Assembly: GCA_019638395.1 (NCBI GenBank)
Contig: JAHBTX010000005.1
Location: forward strand, 427,169 to 491,168
DNA length: 64,000 nucleotides
Source of the DNA: Cyclobacteriaceae bacterium
GTDB taxonomy: Bacteria > Bacteroidota > Bacteroidia > Cytophagales > Cyclobacteriaceae
Direction of reading: 5' to 3'
The first letter of the stretch is position 1; each line of letters starts with the position of its first letter. Below the pieces are notes generated by a model. It searched no databases, was not told where the DNA came from, and saw only the letters and a program-made list of their open reading frames with translations. Positions 36,132 through 45,071 of the stretch are shown here, in pieces. The translations under genes and the position numbers were made by a program.

Positions 36132-37289
36132 CTAAGCCTCAATACAGAATGGCTTTTTCTCAACTAAAGTTTTGAAATCCGGCTGCGAGTTAAACAGTGA
36201 AGCTTTGGTATGGCTTAATTTTTCTTTTATAACTTTAATTGCTTCATCCGATTCATCAATCCCAATCCACTTTCTTCCGTTTACTTGCGCTGCTTTAAGG
36301 GTAGTACCAGAGCCGGCAAAGCAATCAAGCACAAGGCTATCTGGATTGGAGGATGTTTTGATAATTAAATCGAGTAAATCTGGATTTTTTTCAGTGGGAT
36401 ACACGGGATATTGTGGGTCTTTAAATTCCCAAATATCCTGCATGCGTTTTCCTTCGCGTTCATCCAGGTATATTTTTTTTCTTGGATTTCCTTTTTCACT
36501 CCATTCAATCAATCCTAAGCTATCCCAATGTTCTAATGTAGAAATATCGGTTCGCCAGTGTCGTCCTTTTGGAGGAAGCAGTCCCTTAAAAGTTTTGGAT
36601 GTGTTTCCGTTTTGTGTTTCGCCCGGTGCGTGCAATGGAATGGTTGTATAACAACGGCCATCGGGCTCTCGCTTTGGAAATAATTTAATCTTATCCGCTT
36701 CTGTGTAGGGTGTTTTGGGTTCATTCCATATCAAGGCATCGGATTTTGAATAAAACAAAATCATATCCTTCATATTCCCATAACCTTTTCGGCTAAAGTT
36801 TTTAGGATTACACTTTATTCGGGTTATATCATTCCTGAAATTTTCTATTCCAAAGATTTCATCCATTAACACTTTTACATAGTGACCTATTTTATAGTCT
36901 ATGTGAAGATAAATTGATCCTTGATCGGATAAGAGTTCGCTTAATAAAATCAATCGTGCTCTTAAAAACTCGATAAACTCAGCACCCTTGAGCGTATCCG
37001 TGTAAGCTACCGTTCCATTCGTGCTACTGCTTATTGTACTGGCCCTTCCTTCTGATACTGTAAACGTGTTACTTGTGGCAAAGGGTGGATCGATATAGAT
37101 TAAATCAACCTTACCTTTTAGCTTGTGATTTACAATTAATTGCTTGAGTACGGTAAGATTATTTCCTTGAATAAGCAGGTTCGCGGATTCTGCAGAGTCT
37201 GTTTCGATTAATTCAACTTCGGGGATAAGGTTGAATATTTCTTGTGCCGTCTTTTTGTTTTTGTAGGTTAATTGCATGTTCTCATACAT
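36132..37289 (-). CDS. Site-specific DNA adenine-N6 methyltransferase, orphan
   Basis: A 385-residue DNA methyltransferase. The catalytic motif IV IYIDPPFATSNTF is at about 65-77 and the AdoMet-binding motif I LDCFAGSGTTLKAA at about 321-334; this order is that of the beta class, which methylates adenine N6 (N4-cytosine cannot be excluded). The intervening target-recognition region includes WRTDISTLEHWDSLGLIEW and the FxDPQYP-like block. No restriction endonuclease or specificity subunit is adjacent, so it is an orphan or belongs to a split system. It begins 17 bases after the upstream methyltransferase gene and is probably cotranscribed with it. An alternative ATG lies four codons in (37277). 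Confidence 0.9.
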   Translation of the reverse strand: MYENMQLTYKNKKTAQEIFNLIPEVELIETDSAESANLLIQGNNLTVLKQLIVNHKLKGKVDLIYIDPPFATSNTFTVSEGRASTISSSTNGTVAYTDTLKGAEFIEFLRARLILLSELLSDQGSIYLHIDYKIGHYVKVLMDEIFGIENFRNDITRIKCNPKNFSRKGYGNMKDMILFYSKSDALIWNEPKTPYTEADKIKLFPKREPDGRCYTTIPLHAPGETQNGNTSKTFKGLLPPKGRHWRTDISTLEHWDSLGLIEWSEKGNPRKKIYLDEREGKRMQDIWEFKDPQYPVYPTEKNPDLLDLIIKTSSNPDSLVLDCFAGSGTTLKAAQVNGRKWIGIDESDEAIKVIKEKLSHTKASLFNSQPDFKTLVEKKPFCIEA

Positions 37290-37306
37290 TCACGAGTAAT
37301 TTCGGG

Positions 37307-38515
37307 CTAATCCCCGACTATTCTTGTACCAATAGATATATATTTCTTATTGGCGCCAGAAAATCCCAACACAAATTTTTCACCACCTTCTTGCAGGTTG
37401 AGTTTTTTCATAAGCTGGGGAGCCGTAAGCGGATAATTACGGACCGTGGTATGTGCTCGTCTATCGGGCAACAACTCTTTTATCTGTTTTTCAGTTGGGT
37501 TTAAAACTTCTACACTAAAAGTACGACCCGGAAAGTCTTTGATGTGTTGGCCTGAGGTATAAAGATGTGTATTGGGCGCAAGTTTATGTACATTAAATTG
37601 TTGGCCAATTAACTTAAATGCTCCGGCTTTAAGTATAGCCGCGTTGGCTTCGTATAAATACTGTAATGGTTCGCTAAAGGAGGCTTGAGCATTAGCTTCC
37701 TGCTCCGTTGTAAATACAAACTCAGATCTTACTGCACCGCTCCAATCAAGATCAACGGCTCTTATTTGAGGCGTTCCATAAAACCTATTTTGCGCTAGAA
37801 ACAACAACTCCTTCATTTCATTATCAACCGACAAAGCAATTACAACTTTCGTATGCGGTAACTCGCGCAAGCCTTGTTGAATATCGAGCAAGGGCGAGGC
37901 TTTGAGTAATACAACCTCACTTCGTGTAAACAATAGCTCTTGTAATTGGGTTACGTCTGGGGTGCAATCACTGAGTTTGAAAATTTTTTTGGCGTTTGCA
38001 TCTCTGCGGGCCGGATCGAGATAAAAAACCCCGGTATGCTTGTTAGTAGAAATAAATGCTTCGGCAGTAGTACAAATGTGTTGAATGTTGCTTGCACCGA
38101 GTAGCTTGTGGTTGTGTTGAACCCATTCAACCAAATCTTTATTCGATTCTACATACAGAACCGACTTAAATGATTTCGAAAAGAAAAATGAATCCACACC
38201 AAAACCACCCGTAAGGTCAACCAGATTTTCTTGTCGGGTTTCTGTTTTCAAAAGTGCCGCTTTGAATAGTGCGGTTGCTTGCGAAGAAGACTGCTCGAGG
38301 TTAAGTGCTGGTGGATAAACAATACCCTTTGTTTGGTGCCACAACGGAAGTTTCTTTTTCGACTTTCTTCTGCCCGCAATTTGTTCAGCTAATGATTTTG
38401 TTGGGAGATCAAAAAGTGTTTTGTGCTGCAATACCAATTGCCATTCATCGGCTAACTCATTTTTAAAGATGAAATCTTGCACGGTGTTATCATAAATCCG
38501 TTTCCAATTGGCCAT
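37307..38515 (-). CDS. Class I SAM-dependent methyltransferase with THUMP-like domain
   Basis: A 402-residue protein. Residues about 1-95 are helical and basic. The Rossmann methyltransferase core starts with LVDLTGGFGVDSFFFSKSF (motif I, about 98-116), followed by LYVESNKDLVEW and VFYLDPARRDANAK. The C-terminal part (about 300-400) matches the THUMP-like domain of Bacteroidota proteins of this type and ends LGFSGANKKYISIG. RNA is the likely substrate by family resemblance, but the target is not known. It is 12 bases downstream of the LAB_N gene and 17 upstream of the DNA methyltransferase, suggesting a single transcript. Confidence 0.85.
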   Translation of the reverse strand: MANWKRIYDNTVQDFIFKNELADEWQLVLQHKTLFDLPTKSLAEQIAGRRKSKKKLPLWHQTKGIVYPPALNLEQSSSQATALFKAALLKTETRQENLVDLTGGFGVDSFFFSKSFKSVLYVESNKDLVEWVQHNHKLLGASNIQHICTTAEAFISTNKHTGVFYLDPARRDANAKKIFKLSDCTPDVTQLQELLFTRSEVVLLKASPLLDIQQGLRELPHTKVVIALSVDNEMKELLFLAQNRFYGTPQIRAVDLDWSGAVRSEFVFTTEQEANAQASFSEPLQYLYEANAAILKAGAFKLIGQQFNVHKLAPNTHLYTSGQHIKDFPGRTFSVEVLNPTEKQIKELLPDRRAHTTVRNYPLTAPQLMKKLNLQEGGEKFVLGFSGANKKYISIGTRIVGD

Positions 38516-38527
38516 GCTGCAAGATAC

Positions 38528-39172
38528 TTATTGCGCTGCAACTGTGCGGGTGCGCAATGCAAACCAGATATTGCGTAGGTAAACCACAAAGCCCATACCC
38601 TGCGCTACCAGCAGCACGGGTTCGTTGTGCACGATGCCGTAATAAACCACCATCAGCGAAGCAACCGCACTGATAACCCAGAAACCCAAAGGCAAAAGCG
38701 ATTGCTGTGCCTTCTCCGAAAAATACCATTGATAGAGGTATCGCAAATTCAATAACAATTGTCCGGCACCACCCACCAGCAATGCTACATCGGCCAGGTT
38801 TATTTGTTGAAAGATATTTTGAAAACGTTGTGGAGCAACCAACCACATCCAGCCCATTAACACAAACGGCATCGGTATTATTAACCATCTAAGAATAAAA
38901 TGAAGCTTCGTCCACACCTGTTTAAGTTGAAGGTTGCGGATATAAATGTAGAACGATAGGGTTTGGCCAACCAGAATTACCGCATCGTGGCGTATTAAAC
39001 CATAAATCAAAAACAAGGTGGAGCCACTTAAACTAAAAATCCAAAACCAGGCAGGCGATACTACCCGCCCGGCTCTTTCAGATTGTACCCATTGCACTAC
39101 TGTGCGTGCGCCAAACAACGACTGTGCAAAAAAACCTAATATGTATAGAGCATAGGGTTCAGAAAACGCCAT
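38528..39172 (-). CDS. Membrane protein with duplicated LAB_N domain
   Basis: A 214-residue protein with about six transmembrane helices. Two related halves are visible: WVQSERAGRVVSPAWFW..GSTLFLIYGLIRHDAVILVGQ..IYIRNLQL, and WYFSEKAQQSLLPLGFW..ASLMVVYYGIVHNEPVLLVAQ..VYLRNIWF. Each is a lipid-A-disaccharide-synthase N-terminal (LAB_N) domain, here without any glycosyltransferase attached. Such stand-alone proteins are found near lipid and glycan modification genes; their biochemical function is unproven. It starts at the ATG at 39172. Confidence 0.88.
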   Translation of the reverse strand: MAFSEPYALYILGFFAQSLFGARTVVQWVQSERAGRVVSPAWFWIFSLSGSTLFLIYGLIRHDAVILVGQTLSFYIYIRNLQLKQVWTKLHFILRWLIIPMPFVLMGWMWLVAPQRFQNIFQQINLADVALLVGGAGQLLLNLRYLYQWYFSEKAQQSLLPLGFWVISAVASLMVVYYGIVHNEPVLLVAQGMGFVVYLRNIWFALRTRTVAAQ

Positions 39173-39260
39173 TGGGTAGCGAGCATTTCAATTTTTCAAC
39201 ATCTTTTTAGGCTTAACGTTACTCGTAGTGTCCCGATTATCCTACAACAATAAGTTACCG

Positions 39261-40706
39261 CTACTTCTTCCCCACCGGTGGTGGGCCATCCGGAATCAAC
39301 CCTTTGTACACATGATCGCCTTTACCTTTTGTATATTCAGCTTTAACCGCTTCAACTTTTTTAGGGTCCTCGTATAAATCTACCATTGTCATGGCTAATG
39401 TTTTGGAAGCATGCAACATGCCTTTATGCCCGATGGACATTCCACCGCAGGCAACCACTGCCCACGAGTGCCACGGGGTACCGATAGGTGCAGTGGCCAC
39501 ACTTAATCGGATAGTGGGCACAACCCAGCTTACATCGCCCACATCGGTGGAACCACCACCGGCATTTGGATTGGTTTCTTCCAGCGGCTCTACTTTAGTA
39601 TGCAAGCCCACTTGTGGTTTGCCGGTGCTCTCCTGAATTTTTTTCGCGAAAGCAACTTCTTCATCGGTATAAGTCATAGGGCCAAGTAGCGCTAAATTTT
39701 TGGTTACATAATCGGCTCCCGTGCGGTTAACCAATACTTCATAAATACCCGATACCAATGAAATCTTATAATCCACATTAGCCATAATGGCGGCACCTTC
39801 GGCCATTTTCTTTACGCGCTCATACACTTCGGCCATACCATCGCGCTTTACATCGCGCACCCGCACCCACAACCGCGAGTAATCCGGCACAACGTTTACT
39901 ACCTGGCCACCGTCTTGTATGTGGTAGTGAATGCGCACACTAGGCTTTATATGTTCGCGCAGGTAATTGATGCCACTGGTATAGAGTTCAAGCGCATCAC
40001 TAGCACTTCTTCCATTCCACGGATCAGCAGAAGCGTGTGCAGCCTGCCCATTAAACTCAACAATAAAATCTACCAATGCCAAACCGGTTTGTACCGCTGC
40101 CTTGGTTTCGGCACCGGGGTGCCAATCCATTACAACATCTACTCCGTTAAACAACCCCGCACGGATCATCCAGAGTTTGCCAAAGAATTTTTCTTCGGCC
40201 GGGGTTCCAAAAAATTTAATGGTGCCTTTCAGTTTGCCTTGTTCTATCATTTGCTTGATAGACACAGCCGCACCTAAACTGGCAGTACCAAAAAGATTAT
40301 GGCCGCAACCATGACCGGGCTCGCCTTCGTGCAAGGGATCTTTTACCGGAACAGTTTTTTGCGAAAGTCCAGGTAACGCATCAAACTCACCTAAGATTCC
40401 AATCACCGGGCTACCGCTACCATACGTAGCTACAAAGGCAGTAGGCATTTCGGCTACACCGCGCTCAACTTTAAATCCATTTGCCTCGGCATAATCGGCA
40501 AGCAGTTTTGCTGAAGTATGTTCGTTGAAGGCAGTTTCTTCGGCAGCCCAGATTTTATCGCTGATGCTGATAAGGCTTGCTGCTTGGGTGTTGATGTTTT
40601 CAACAATAGCTTTTTTGCTGGCCGACATAACAGGGGCCGGTTGCTTTTTTTGTGCGAACACATTTAGCGTTAAGCAAAGTGCGGTAAGTAAGGTTAGGAT
40701 TTTCAT
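39261..40706 (-). CDS. Exported M20-family amidohydrolase (AbgB-like)
   Basis: A 481-residue metallopeptidase-fold hydrolase with a signal peptide (about 1-18, LNVFAQ). The metal-binding features include GHGCGHNLFGTAS, GTPAEEKFFGKLWM and DWHPGAET; a dimerisation domain lies near residues 190-310. The closest named relatives cleave aminobenzoyl-glutamate or acyl-amino acids. The ATG at 40706 was chosen because it gives a clean signal peptide. It starts 19 bases after the PIG-L gene, so the two exported hydrolases are probably cotranscribed. Confidence 0.9.
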   Translation of the reverse strand: MKILTLLTALCLTLNVFAQKKQPAPVMSASKKAIVENINTQAASLISISDKIWAAEETAFNEHTSAKLLADYAEANGFKVERGVAEMPTAFVATYGSGSPVIGILGEFDALPGLSQKTVPVKDPLHEGEPGHGCGHNLFGTASLGAAVSIKQMIEQGKLKGTIKFFGTPAEEKFFGKLWMIRAGLFNGVDVVMDWHPGAETKAAVQTGLALVDFIVEFNGQAAHASADPWNGRSASDALELYTSGINYLREHIKPSVRIHYHIQDGGQVVNVVPDYSRLWVRVRDVKRDGMAEVYERVKKMAEGAAIMANVDYKISLVSGIYEVLVNRTGADYVTKNLALLGPMTYTDEEVAFAKKIQESTGKPQVGLHTKVEPLEETNPNAGGGSTDVGDVSWVVPTIRLSVATAPIGTPWHSWAVVACGGMSIGHKGMLHASKTLAMTMVDLYEDPKKVEAVKAEYTKGKGDHVYKGLIPDGPPPVGKK

Positions 40707-40725
40707 AATAGGTTTAGGTATAGCA

Positions 40726-41520
40726 TTAAAACAACGAATGCTTTTCAACAGTTGAAACAGCCACCGGCATAAAGTAAGCAGTGCCTTTCAATGAAGCTTT
40801 TAATAATTGATGCATGCCTTCAATGGTTTCAGGCGTATATTGACTTTTATGGCAATGCCACGAAGCCAGTGCTGTTGCATAGTCTGCTTCTGAAACGGAA
40901 ATTTTTATGGGAAGAAAAGATGAATCAACCGTTGCCAATTGCATAGGACTGCTTGCCGGAAGATTACCGGTAGGAATAGCACTGTAAAATAACTGCACTG
41001 GCTTATCCCACTTTTGTGTTTGAAACACTTCGGTAACAACTGTACTCACCAACCGATGATCGTGATGGCCCGTCCAGCCCGATGCGCCCCATGTAACTAC
41101 CACATCGGGTTTTAATGAAGTAAACAGCTCTTCAATTTTTATTCGCATGGTAATAAGCTGATCATTAAGTGGCGCCATGCCTTCGCCCATTTTTAGCTGA
41201 TCGTGTAAGCCAAACAAAATGGGTGGTTCAATGCCTAATTTTTCAGCAGCACATTTGGCTTCGCCTGCACGCACTGTTGCCAGACTATCACCCGCTGGAA
41301 TTTTTGCATGATCGGTTACACCGTAACGACCATCGGTGGCAATAGCAAGATAAACCGTTACACCTTCGGCTGCATATTTGGCAAGCACCGGGCTAACGGT
41401 AGCTTCATCATCGGGATGCGCAAAGATGGCGAGCATAACTTTAGGTGTGGATGCAGTTTGTTGTTCGGGTTTGGTGCATTGAAGCAACAGGCACAGAAGA
41501 AAAAGAGCAATCCAGCGCAT
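40726..41520 (-). CDS. PIG-L family deacetylase, lipoprotein-like
   Basis: A 264-residue protein with a signal peptide ending in lipobox LLQC (Cys about residue 15), so it is probably lipid-anchored. The PIG-L zinc motif AIFAHPDDEATV is near residue 31, and WGASGWTGHHDHRLVS supplies the second His-containing zinc site (HxDH). The family removes acetyl groups from N-acetylglucosaminyl or related amides (MshB/BshB type). The cell-surface location suggests glycan or exogenous amide substrates rather than thiol biosynthesis. It is transcribed together with the M20 gene. Confidence 0.9.
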   Translation of the reverse strand: MRWIALFLLCLLLQCTKPEQQTASTPKVMLAIFAHPDDEATVSPVLAKYAAEGVTVYLAIATDGRYGVTDHAKIPAGDSLATVRAGEAKCAAEKLGIEPPILFGLHDQLKMGEGMAPLNDQLITMRIKIEELFTSLKPDVVVTWGASGWTGHHDHRLVSTVVTEVFQTQKWDKPVQLFYSAIPTGNLPASSPMQLATVDSSFLPIKISVSEADYATALASWHCHKSQYTPETIEGMHQLLKASLKGTAYFMPVAVSTVEKHSLF

Positions 41521-41640
41521 GGTTTGTAGTTAGTGAAATTCTAAGGTATTGAATTTTTCGCCACACAACTTCATTTTTTTGCAAGAGGTATTTTGTTAAA
41601 TGATTTTTAGTAGATTCGTTTACACAAATCAAAATCTACC

Positions 41641-42918
41641 ATGAGCCTGAACAGACGAACGTTTATCAAGAAAAGTGCATTGGGTGCATTGGGTCTTACT
41701 TTCATACCCGGGCTTATCAGTCGCGGTTCGGTAAATGACCGTGTACGTATTGCCCATATTGGTTTGGGTGGCATGGGCAATCAGCACATGGAATGGTTTG
41801 CCAATTTACCGGGTGCAGAAGTTGTGGCGTTGTGCGATGTAGATCAGAATCATTTGGCCGCCACGTTGGAGTCGCTTAAAAAAATGAATCCCGGAACAAC
41901 GGCTACCACTCATCAGGACTTCCGTAATATTCTGGATAGAAAAGATATTGATGCTGTTACCATTGCCACACCCGATCATTGGCATGCACAAATAGCCACA
42001 CTTGCATTTCAGGCAGGTAAAGATGTATATGGCGAAAAACCACTTTCATATAGCGTGAAGGAAGGCAAAACCATGTTGGTGAATCAGGCAAAGTATAACC
42101 GAGTGTTTCAGTTGGGCACACAAATCCATGCGGGCGATAATTACCACCGTGTGGTTGAGATAATAAAAAGTGGAGCCATTGGTAAAGTACACACCGTTCG
42201 GCTTTGGAAAGATTCGTATTCACCAGGTTTGGGGGTGGCAAAAGTTCAGGCTGTTCCTGCCGGATTAAACTGGGATATGTGGCTTGGGCCTGCGCCTTAT
42301 GTGGATTATGTGCCAGAGCGTTGTCATTTTACGTACCGGTATTTTCTGGATTATTCGGGTGGTGTGTTTGCCGATTTCTGGTGCCACATTGCTGATATAG
42401 TTTGGTGGGCCATTGAACCAAAAGGACTAAAGCAAGTAACAGCACGGGGCGAAAAAACCGATGGCCAGGCCGATGCACCTAAATGGCTGGATGCCGAGTT
42501 TGAATTTAAAGACCTGAAAATTTTCTGGACCACCAAAGCACCTAACGTACCCGGTGCTGCCGAACGAAACATAGGCGCTTACTTTGAAGGTGATAAGGGC
42601 ACGTTGATTTGCGATTACAGTACAATGACCATTACCATCAATGGCGAAATGGTAAGCGGTCTTCCAACAGTAGCACAAAGTGTAACCCGATCACCAGGCC
42701 ATCAACAAAATTTTATCGATGCTGTAAAATCGCGCAAGCAACCAGAATCTAATCTCGCATATGCTCGCGAAATGACTTTGCCCATGCACCTGGCACTTAT
42801 CTCGTGGCGTTTAAACCGCAGTTTGCAATGGAATGCAAAGAAAGAAAAGTTTGTCGGCGATAAGGAAGCCAATACCTTTTTAGATAGGCCCTACAGAAAG
42901 GAATGGAATTTAATTTGA
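41641..42918 (+). CDS. Tat-exported Gfo/Idh/MocA oxidoreductase
   Basis: A 425-residue NAD(P)-dependent sugar dehydrogenase-type protein. A twin-arginine signal (NRRTFIKKSALGALGLTF) opens the chain, so it is exported folded with its cofactor. The nucleotide-binding motif is HIGLGGMGNQHMEWF and the catalytic EKP motif appears as GEKPLSYSVKEGKTM. The C-terminal alpha/beta domain includes GGVFADFWCHIADIVWWAI, which carries the conserved DxxxH-type region. The substrate is unknown, probably a sugar or glycoside. Its 3' end overlaps the convergent lipoprotein gene by 9 bases. Confidence 0.92.
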   Translation: MSLNRRTFIKKSALGALGLTFIPGLISRGSVNDRVRIAHIGLGGMGNQHMEWFANLPGAEVVALCDVDQNHLAATLESLKKMNPGTTATTHQDFRNILDRKDIDAVTIATPDHWHAQIATLAFQAGKDVYGEKPLSYSVKEGKTMLVNQAKYNRVFQLGTQIHAGDNYHRVVEIIKSGAIGKVHTVRLWKDSYSPGLGVAKVQAVPAGLNWDMWLGPAPYVDYVPERCHFTYRYFLDYSGGVFADFWCHIADIVWWAIEPKGLKQVTARGEKTDGQADAPKWLDAEFEFKDLKIFWTTKAPNVPGAAERNIGAYFEGDKGTLICDYSTMTITINGEMVSGLPTVAQSVTRSPGHQQNFIDAVKSRKQPESNLAYAREMTLPMHLALISWRLNRSLQWNAKKEKFVGDKEANTFLDRPYRKEWNLI

Positions 42919-43467
42919 TCGTTTACGGATCAACTCCACACCGGTAAAATAGTTTTCATTAACCAAGCTCATTAACTGTGCCGGTGTGGGGTTTATCTGG
43001 TAGAAAACATAATCGTTATCCTTTATTGTTTTTACTTTAAACTTTTTGCCCAGTTTTTCAAGCACAGCCTCGCATTCCACATCGTTTTCCAGGTTGATCG
43101 ACAACAATTCCAATCTGTTTGGACTTTTAACTTTCAGCAGTCGCAGAATCCATTGATCGCCCTCTTTAAAGTTGATGAAAAGATAATCCTGGTATTGTTT
43201 TACTACGAGCGTATCGCTGAGGCGCCCCACTCCCAGCCAGTTGTTTCCATTTACATCTTTTGTGCGATAGCCCCAGGGTTCAATAATAATAGTATCGCCA
43301 ATTTCGCCTGTGGCTTTATCGCGAATCAGGTATTCGCCACAAATGGATTGGGGTAATTGATTAAGCGCAGCAACACCTGCCGGTTGTGTTTTTGGAAACG
43401 ACACTTCTTTACAGGAGAGAAGAAGTGCACACCAGAAACAACAGATAACAATAAAACCGAAGCGCAT
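42910..43467 (-). CDS. Predicted lipoprotein of unknown function
   Basis: A 185-residue protein with a lipoprotein signal: hydrophobic residues 4-17 and LLSC with Cys at about residue 19. The mature chain contains ICGEYLIRDKATGEIGDTIIIEP and WLGVGRLSDTLVVKQYQDYLFINFKEGDQW, a beta-rich pattern. No family was recognised. It is convergent with the oxidoreductase (9-base overlap) and downstream of the membrane glycosyltransferase-like gene, from which a large hairpin (43527-43573) separates it. Confidence 0.78.
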   Translation of the reverse strand: MRFGFIVICCFWCALLLSCKEVSFPKTQPAGVAALNQLPQSICGEYLIRDKATGEIGDTIIIEPWGYRTKDVNGNNWLGVGRLSDTLVVKQYQDYLFINFKEGDQWILRLLKVKSPNRLELLSINLENDVECEAVLEKLGKKFKVKTIKDNDYVFYQINPTPAQLMSLVNENYFTGVELIRKRSN

Positions 43468-43526
43468 GGTGTTAGTACGAATTAGTTTTTAATTTGTTTG
43501 GGCTTAAAAAAATCAAAGTAAGTATT

Positions 43527-43573
43527 AGGCGTCAAGACGGCTGTAGCCTTTAATAAACAGCCGTCAGACGCCT
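43527..43573 (-). repeat. Long hairpin, possible terminator or dispersed repeat
   Basis: AGGCGTC-AA-GACGGCTGT pairs with ACAGCCGTC-A-GACGCCT around a 12-base loop (16 paired bases with one small bulge). It lies just after the membrane-protein stop at 43594 on the minus strand and could end that transcript; a T7 run follows about 20 bases later in the leftward direction. It shares 12 bases with the palindromic fragment at 20796-20810. Confidence 0.7.
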
Positions 43574-43593
43574 CTAGAATTAACTTTGTGACA

Positions 43594-45006
43594 TCACTTA
43601 ATAATATAGTTTGTTCCTTGTTTCGAATACTGGTGCTGAAGCTTGGGTATTCGTTTAAAAACACCTGCCATTACATTATGCGGATCAACAATCAGCGCGG
43701 GCAAATCTTGCTCAAAAGCTTTGTCGATTAACACCACGTTTTGAAAGTAATCTGTTTCGTTGAAATAATGCTGTGCGATTTTCCAATCGTAAAAACCGGT
43801 TGCCAGTTTATTGTTCTCGAAATAGCCCCACTGTTCGTCCAAAACCAAAATACGTTTGTTTACAGGTGCGGCTGAAACCTTGCTGAAAAACATGTTTGAA
43901 TAGTCAATCTTACTCAGTTTATCATAGCGGGCCAGATAAGCAACGGTTACAATGCCACCGGCAAATCCCCACAACAAGAGTTCGGCAAGCCACTTTCTGC
44001 GCACCAGCAAAATGCAATGACTAACAAAGTAAGCAAGCGGAGGTGCATAAGTTATAACCCGGTGCGGTGCCATTTTTCCGGCAACAATAATCTCCACAAT
44101 GGCAATCAGCAACCATAAAAACATAATCTGCAAAAGCTGCGATTGGTATTTGGTAAGGCGCGCTTCGCGGTTCAGCATAACCAACGAAAATAAAAAGTAG
44201 GCAATGGGTATAGCTGACAGATACAGCATCGCACTAAGCGACAACCTGTTTTCGGCAAACCAGGCAACACTTGCGTAATAGTTGCTCCATAAGAATTCGA
44301 GATTACCATTAAAGTAGTAGGCCACCATAATCAGCAAGTGCGGCAAGGCAAATCCAAAAATTAACAGCAACGCTTTGCGAATGGATAATCGGGTGAAGAT
44401 TGCGAGAATAATAATAGTGCCGGGAAGAAATACGATGTAGGTAAATACAAATAAAGTGGCCAGCCCCAGAAAAAAGCCAAGTAGCAATAACGTGTCATCG
44501 CGCTGCACGCGAAACTCCACTTCCTTAAATAAATTATTTAGCGCCAGCAGCAACAAAGAAGAGGCAAACAACTCAGGCGATAGCATGAGCATATCGAACG
44601 AAAAGAAACAGACCACTCCGAAAAGAAACGCAGGTAGATAGGTGCTTTCGCTTTGCGCTTTATTGCTAATTAGCAGAATGGCAAAGTAAGCGCCTTGAAA
44701 AAAGATCAGCACGAACGCTACAATATGCCGGGCTGTGAGCGAGCGGCCAAATAACCACTCTTCCCAACCGTAAAACCAGGCGGCTAAAGGCGGCACTGAC
44801 GTATGCACTTCGGTATATAAGCTTTTGCCACTGTTCAAGACCTCGCCCAGCACCATTGCTTTAAGTTCAGAAAGGGTGGTAGCGGCAGGGTCAACAAAAA
44901 ATCCGAGACCTATCAGTATCAGTAAGATGAAAATAGCAAGCAGCCGGTACGGATCGTTTATTCGGAAAAAGCGTAGTAACACAAGGCACGGTTTAAACGG
45001 ACACAA
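43594..45006 (-). CDS. Multispanning membrane protein, glycosyltransferase-39/ArnT-like
   Basis: A protein of about 470 residues with roughly ten transmembrane helices and a short C-terminal soluble part (about 385-470). The first loop carries GKSLYTEVHTSVPPLAAWFYG, reminiscent of the periplasmic loop of dolichyl-phosphate-mannosyl/ArnT-type (GT-C) transferases. The acidic D/E pair expected in that loop is not clear, so assignment rests on topology. The start is uncertain: TTG at 45006 opens the frame, while GTG at 44982 is an equally good start eight codons later. It is divergent from rbfA with about 65 bases between. Confidence 0.7.
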   Translation of the reverse strand: MCPFKPCLVLLRFFRINDPYRLLAIFILLILIGLGFFVDPAATTLSELKAMVLGEVLNSGKSLYTEVHTSVPPLAAWFYGWEEWLFGRSLTARHIVAFVLIFFQGAYFAILLISNKAQSESTYLPAFLFGVVCFFSFDMLMLSPELFASSLLLLALNNLFKEVEFRVQRDDTLLLLGFFLGLATLFVFTYIVFLPGTIIILAIFTRLSIRKALLLIFGFALPHLLIMVAYYFNGNLEFLWSNYYASVAWFAENRLSLSAMLYLSAIPIAYFLFSLVMLNREARLTKYQSQLLQIMFLWLLIAIVEIIVAGKMAPHRVITYAPPLAYFVSHCILLVRRKWLAELLLWGFAGGIVTVAYLARYDKLSKIDYSNMFFSKVSAAPVNKRILVLDEQWGYFENNKLATGFYDWKIAQHYFNETDYFQNVVLIDKAFEQDLPALIVDPHNVMAGVFKRIPKLQHQYSKQGTNYIIK

Positions 45007-45058
45007 ATAAACAAAAAGTTGCCTTTACACTCCGATCTTAATTATGCGGGTTAACTGT

Positions 45059-45066
45059 TATCTTTG
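45059..45066 (+). promoter_or_regulatory. -7 promoter element directly before rbfA
   Basis: TATCTTTG matches TAnnTTTG and ends only 5 bases before the rbfA ATG at 45072. Transcription would start at or within a base or two of the A of the start codon, implying a leaderless mRNA. Confidence 0.65.
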
Positions 45067-45071
45067 CACAC

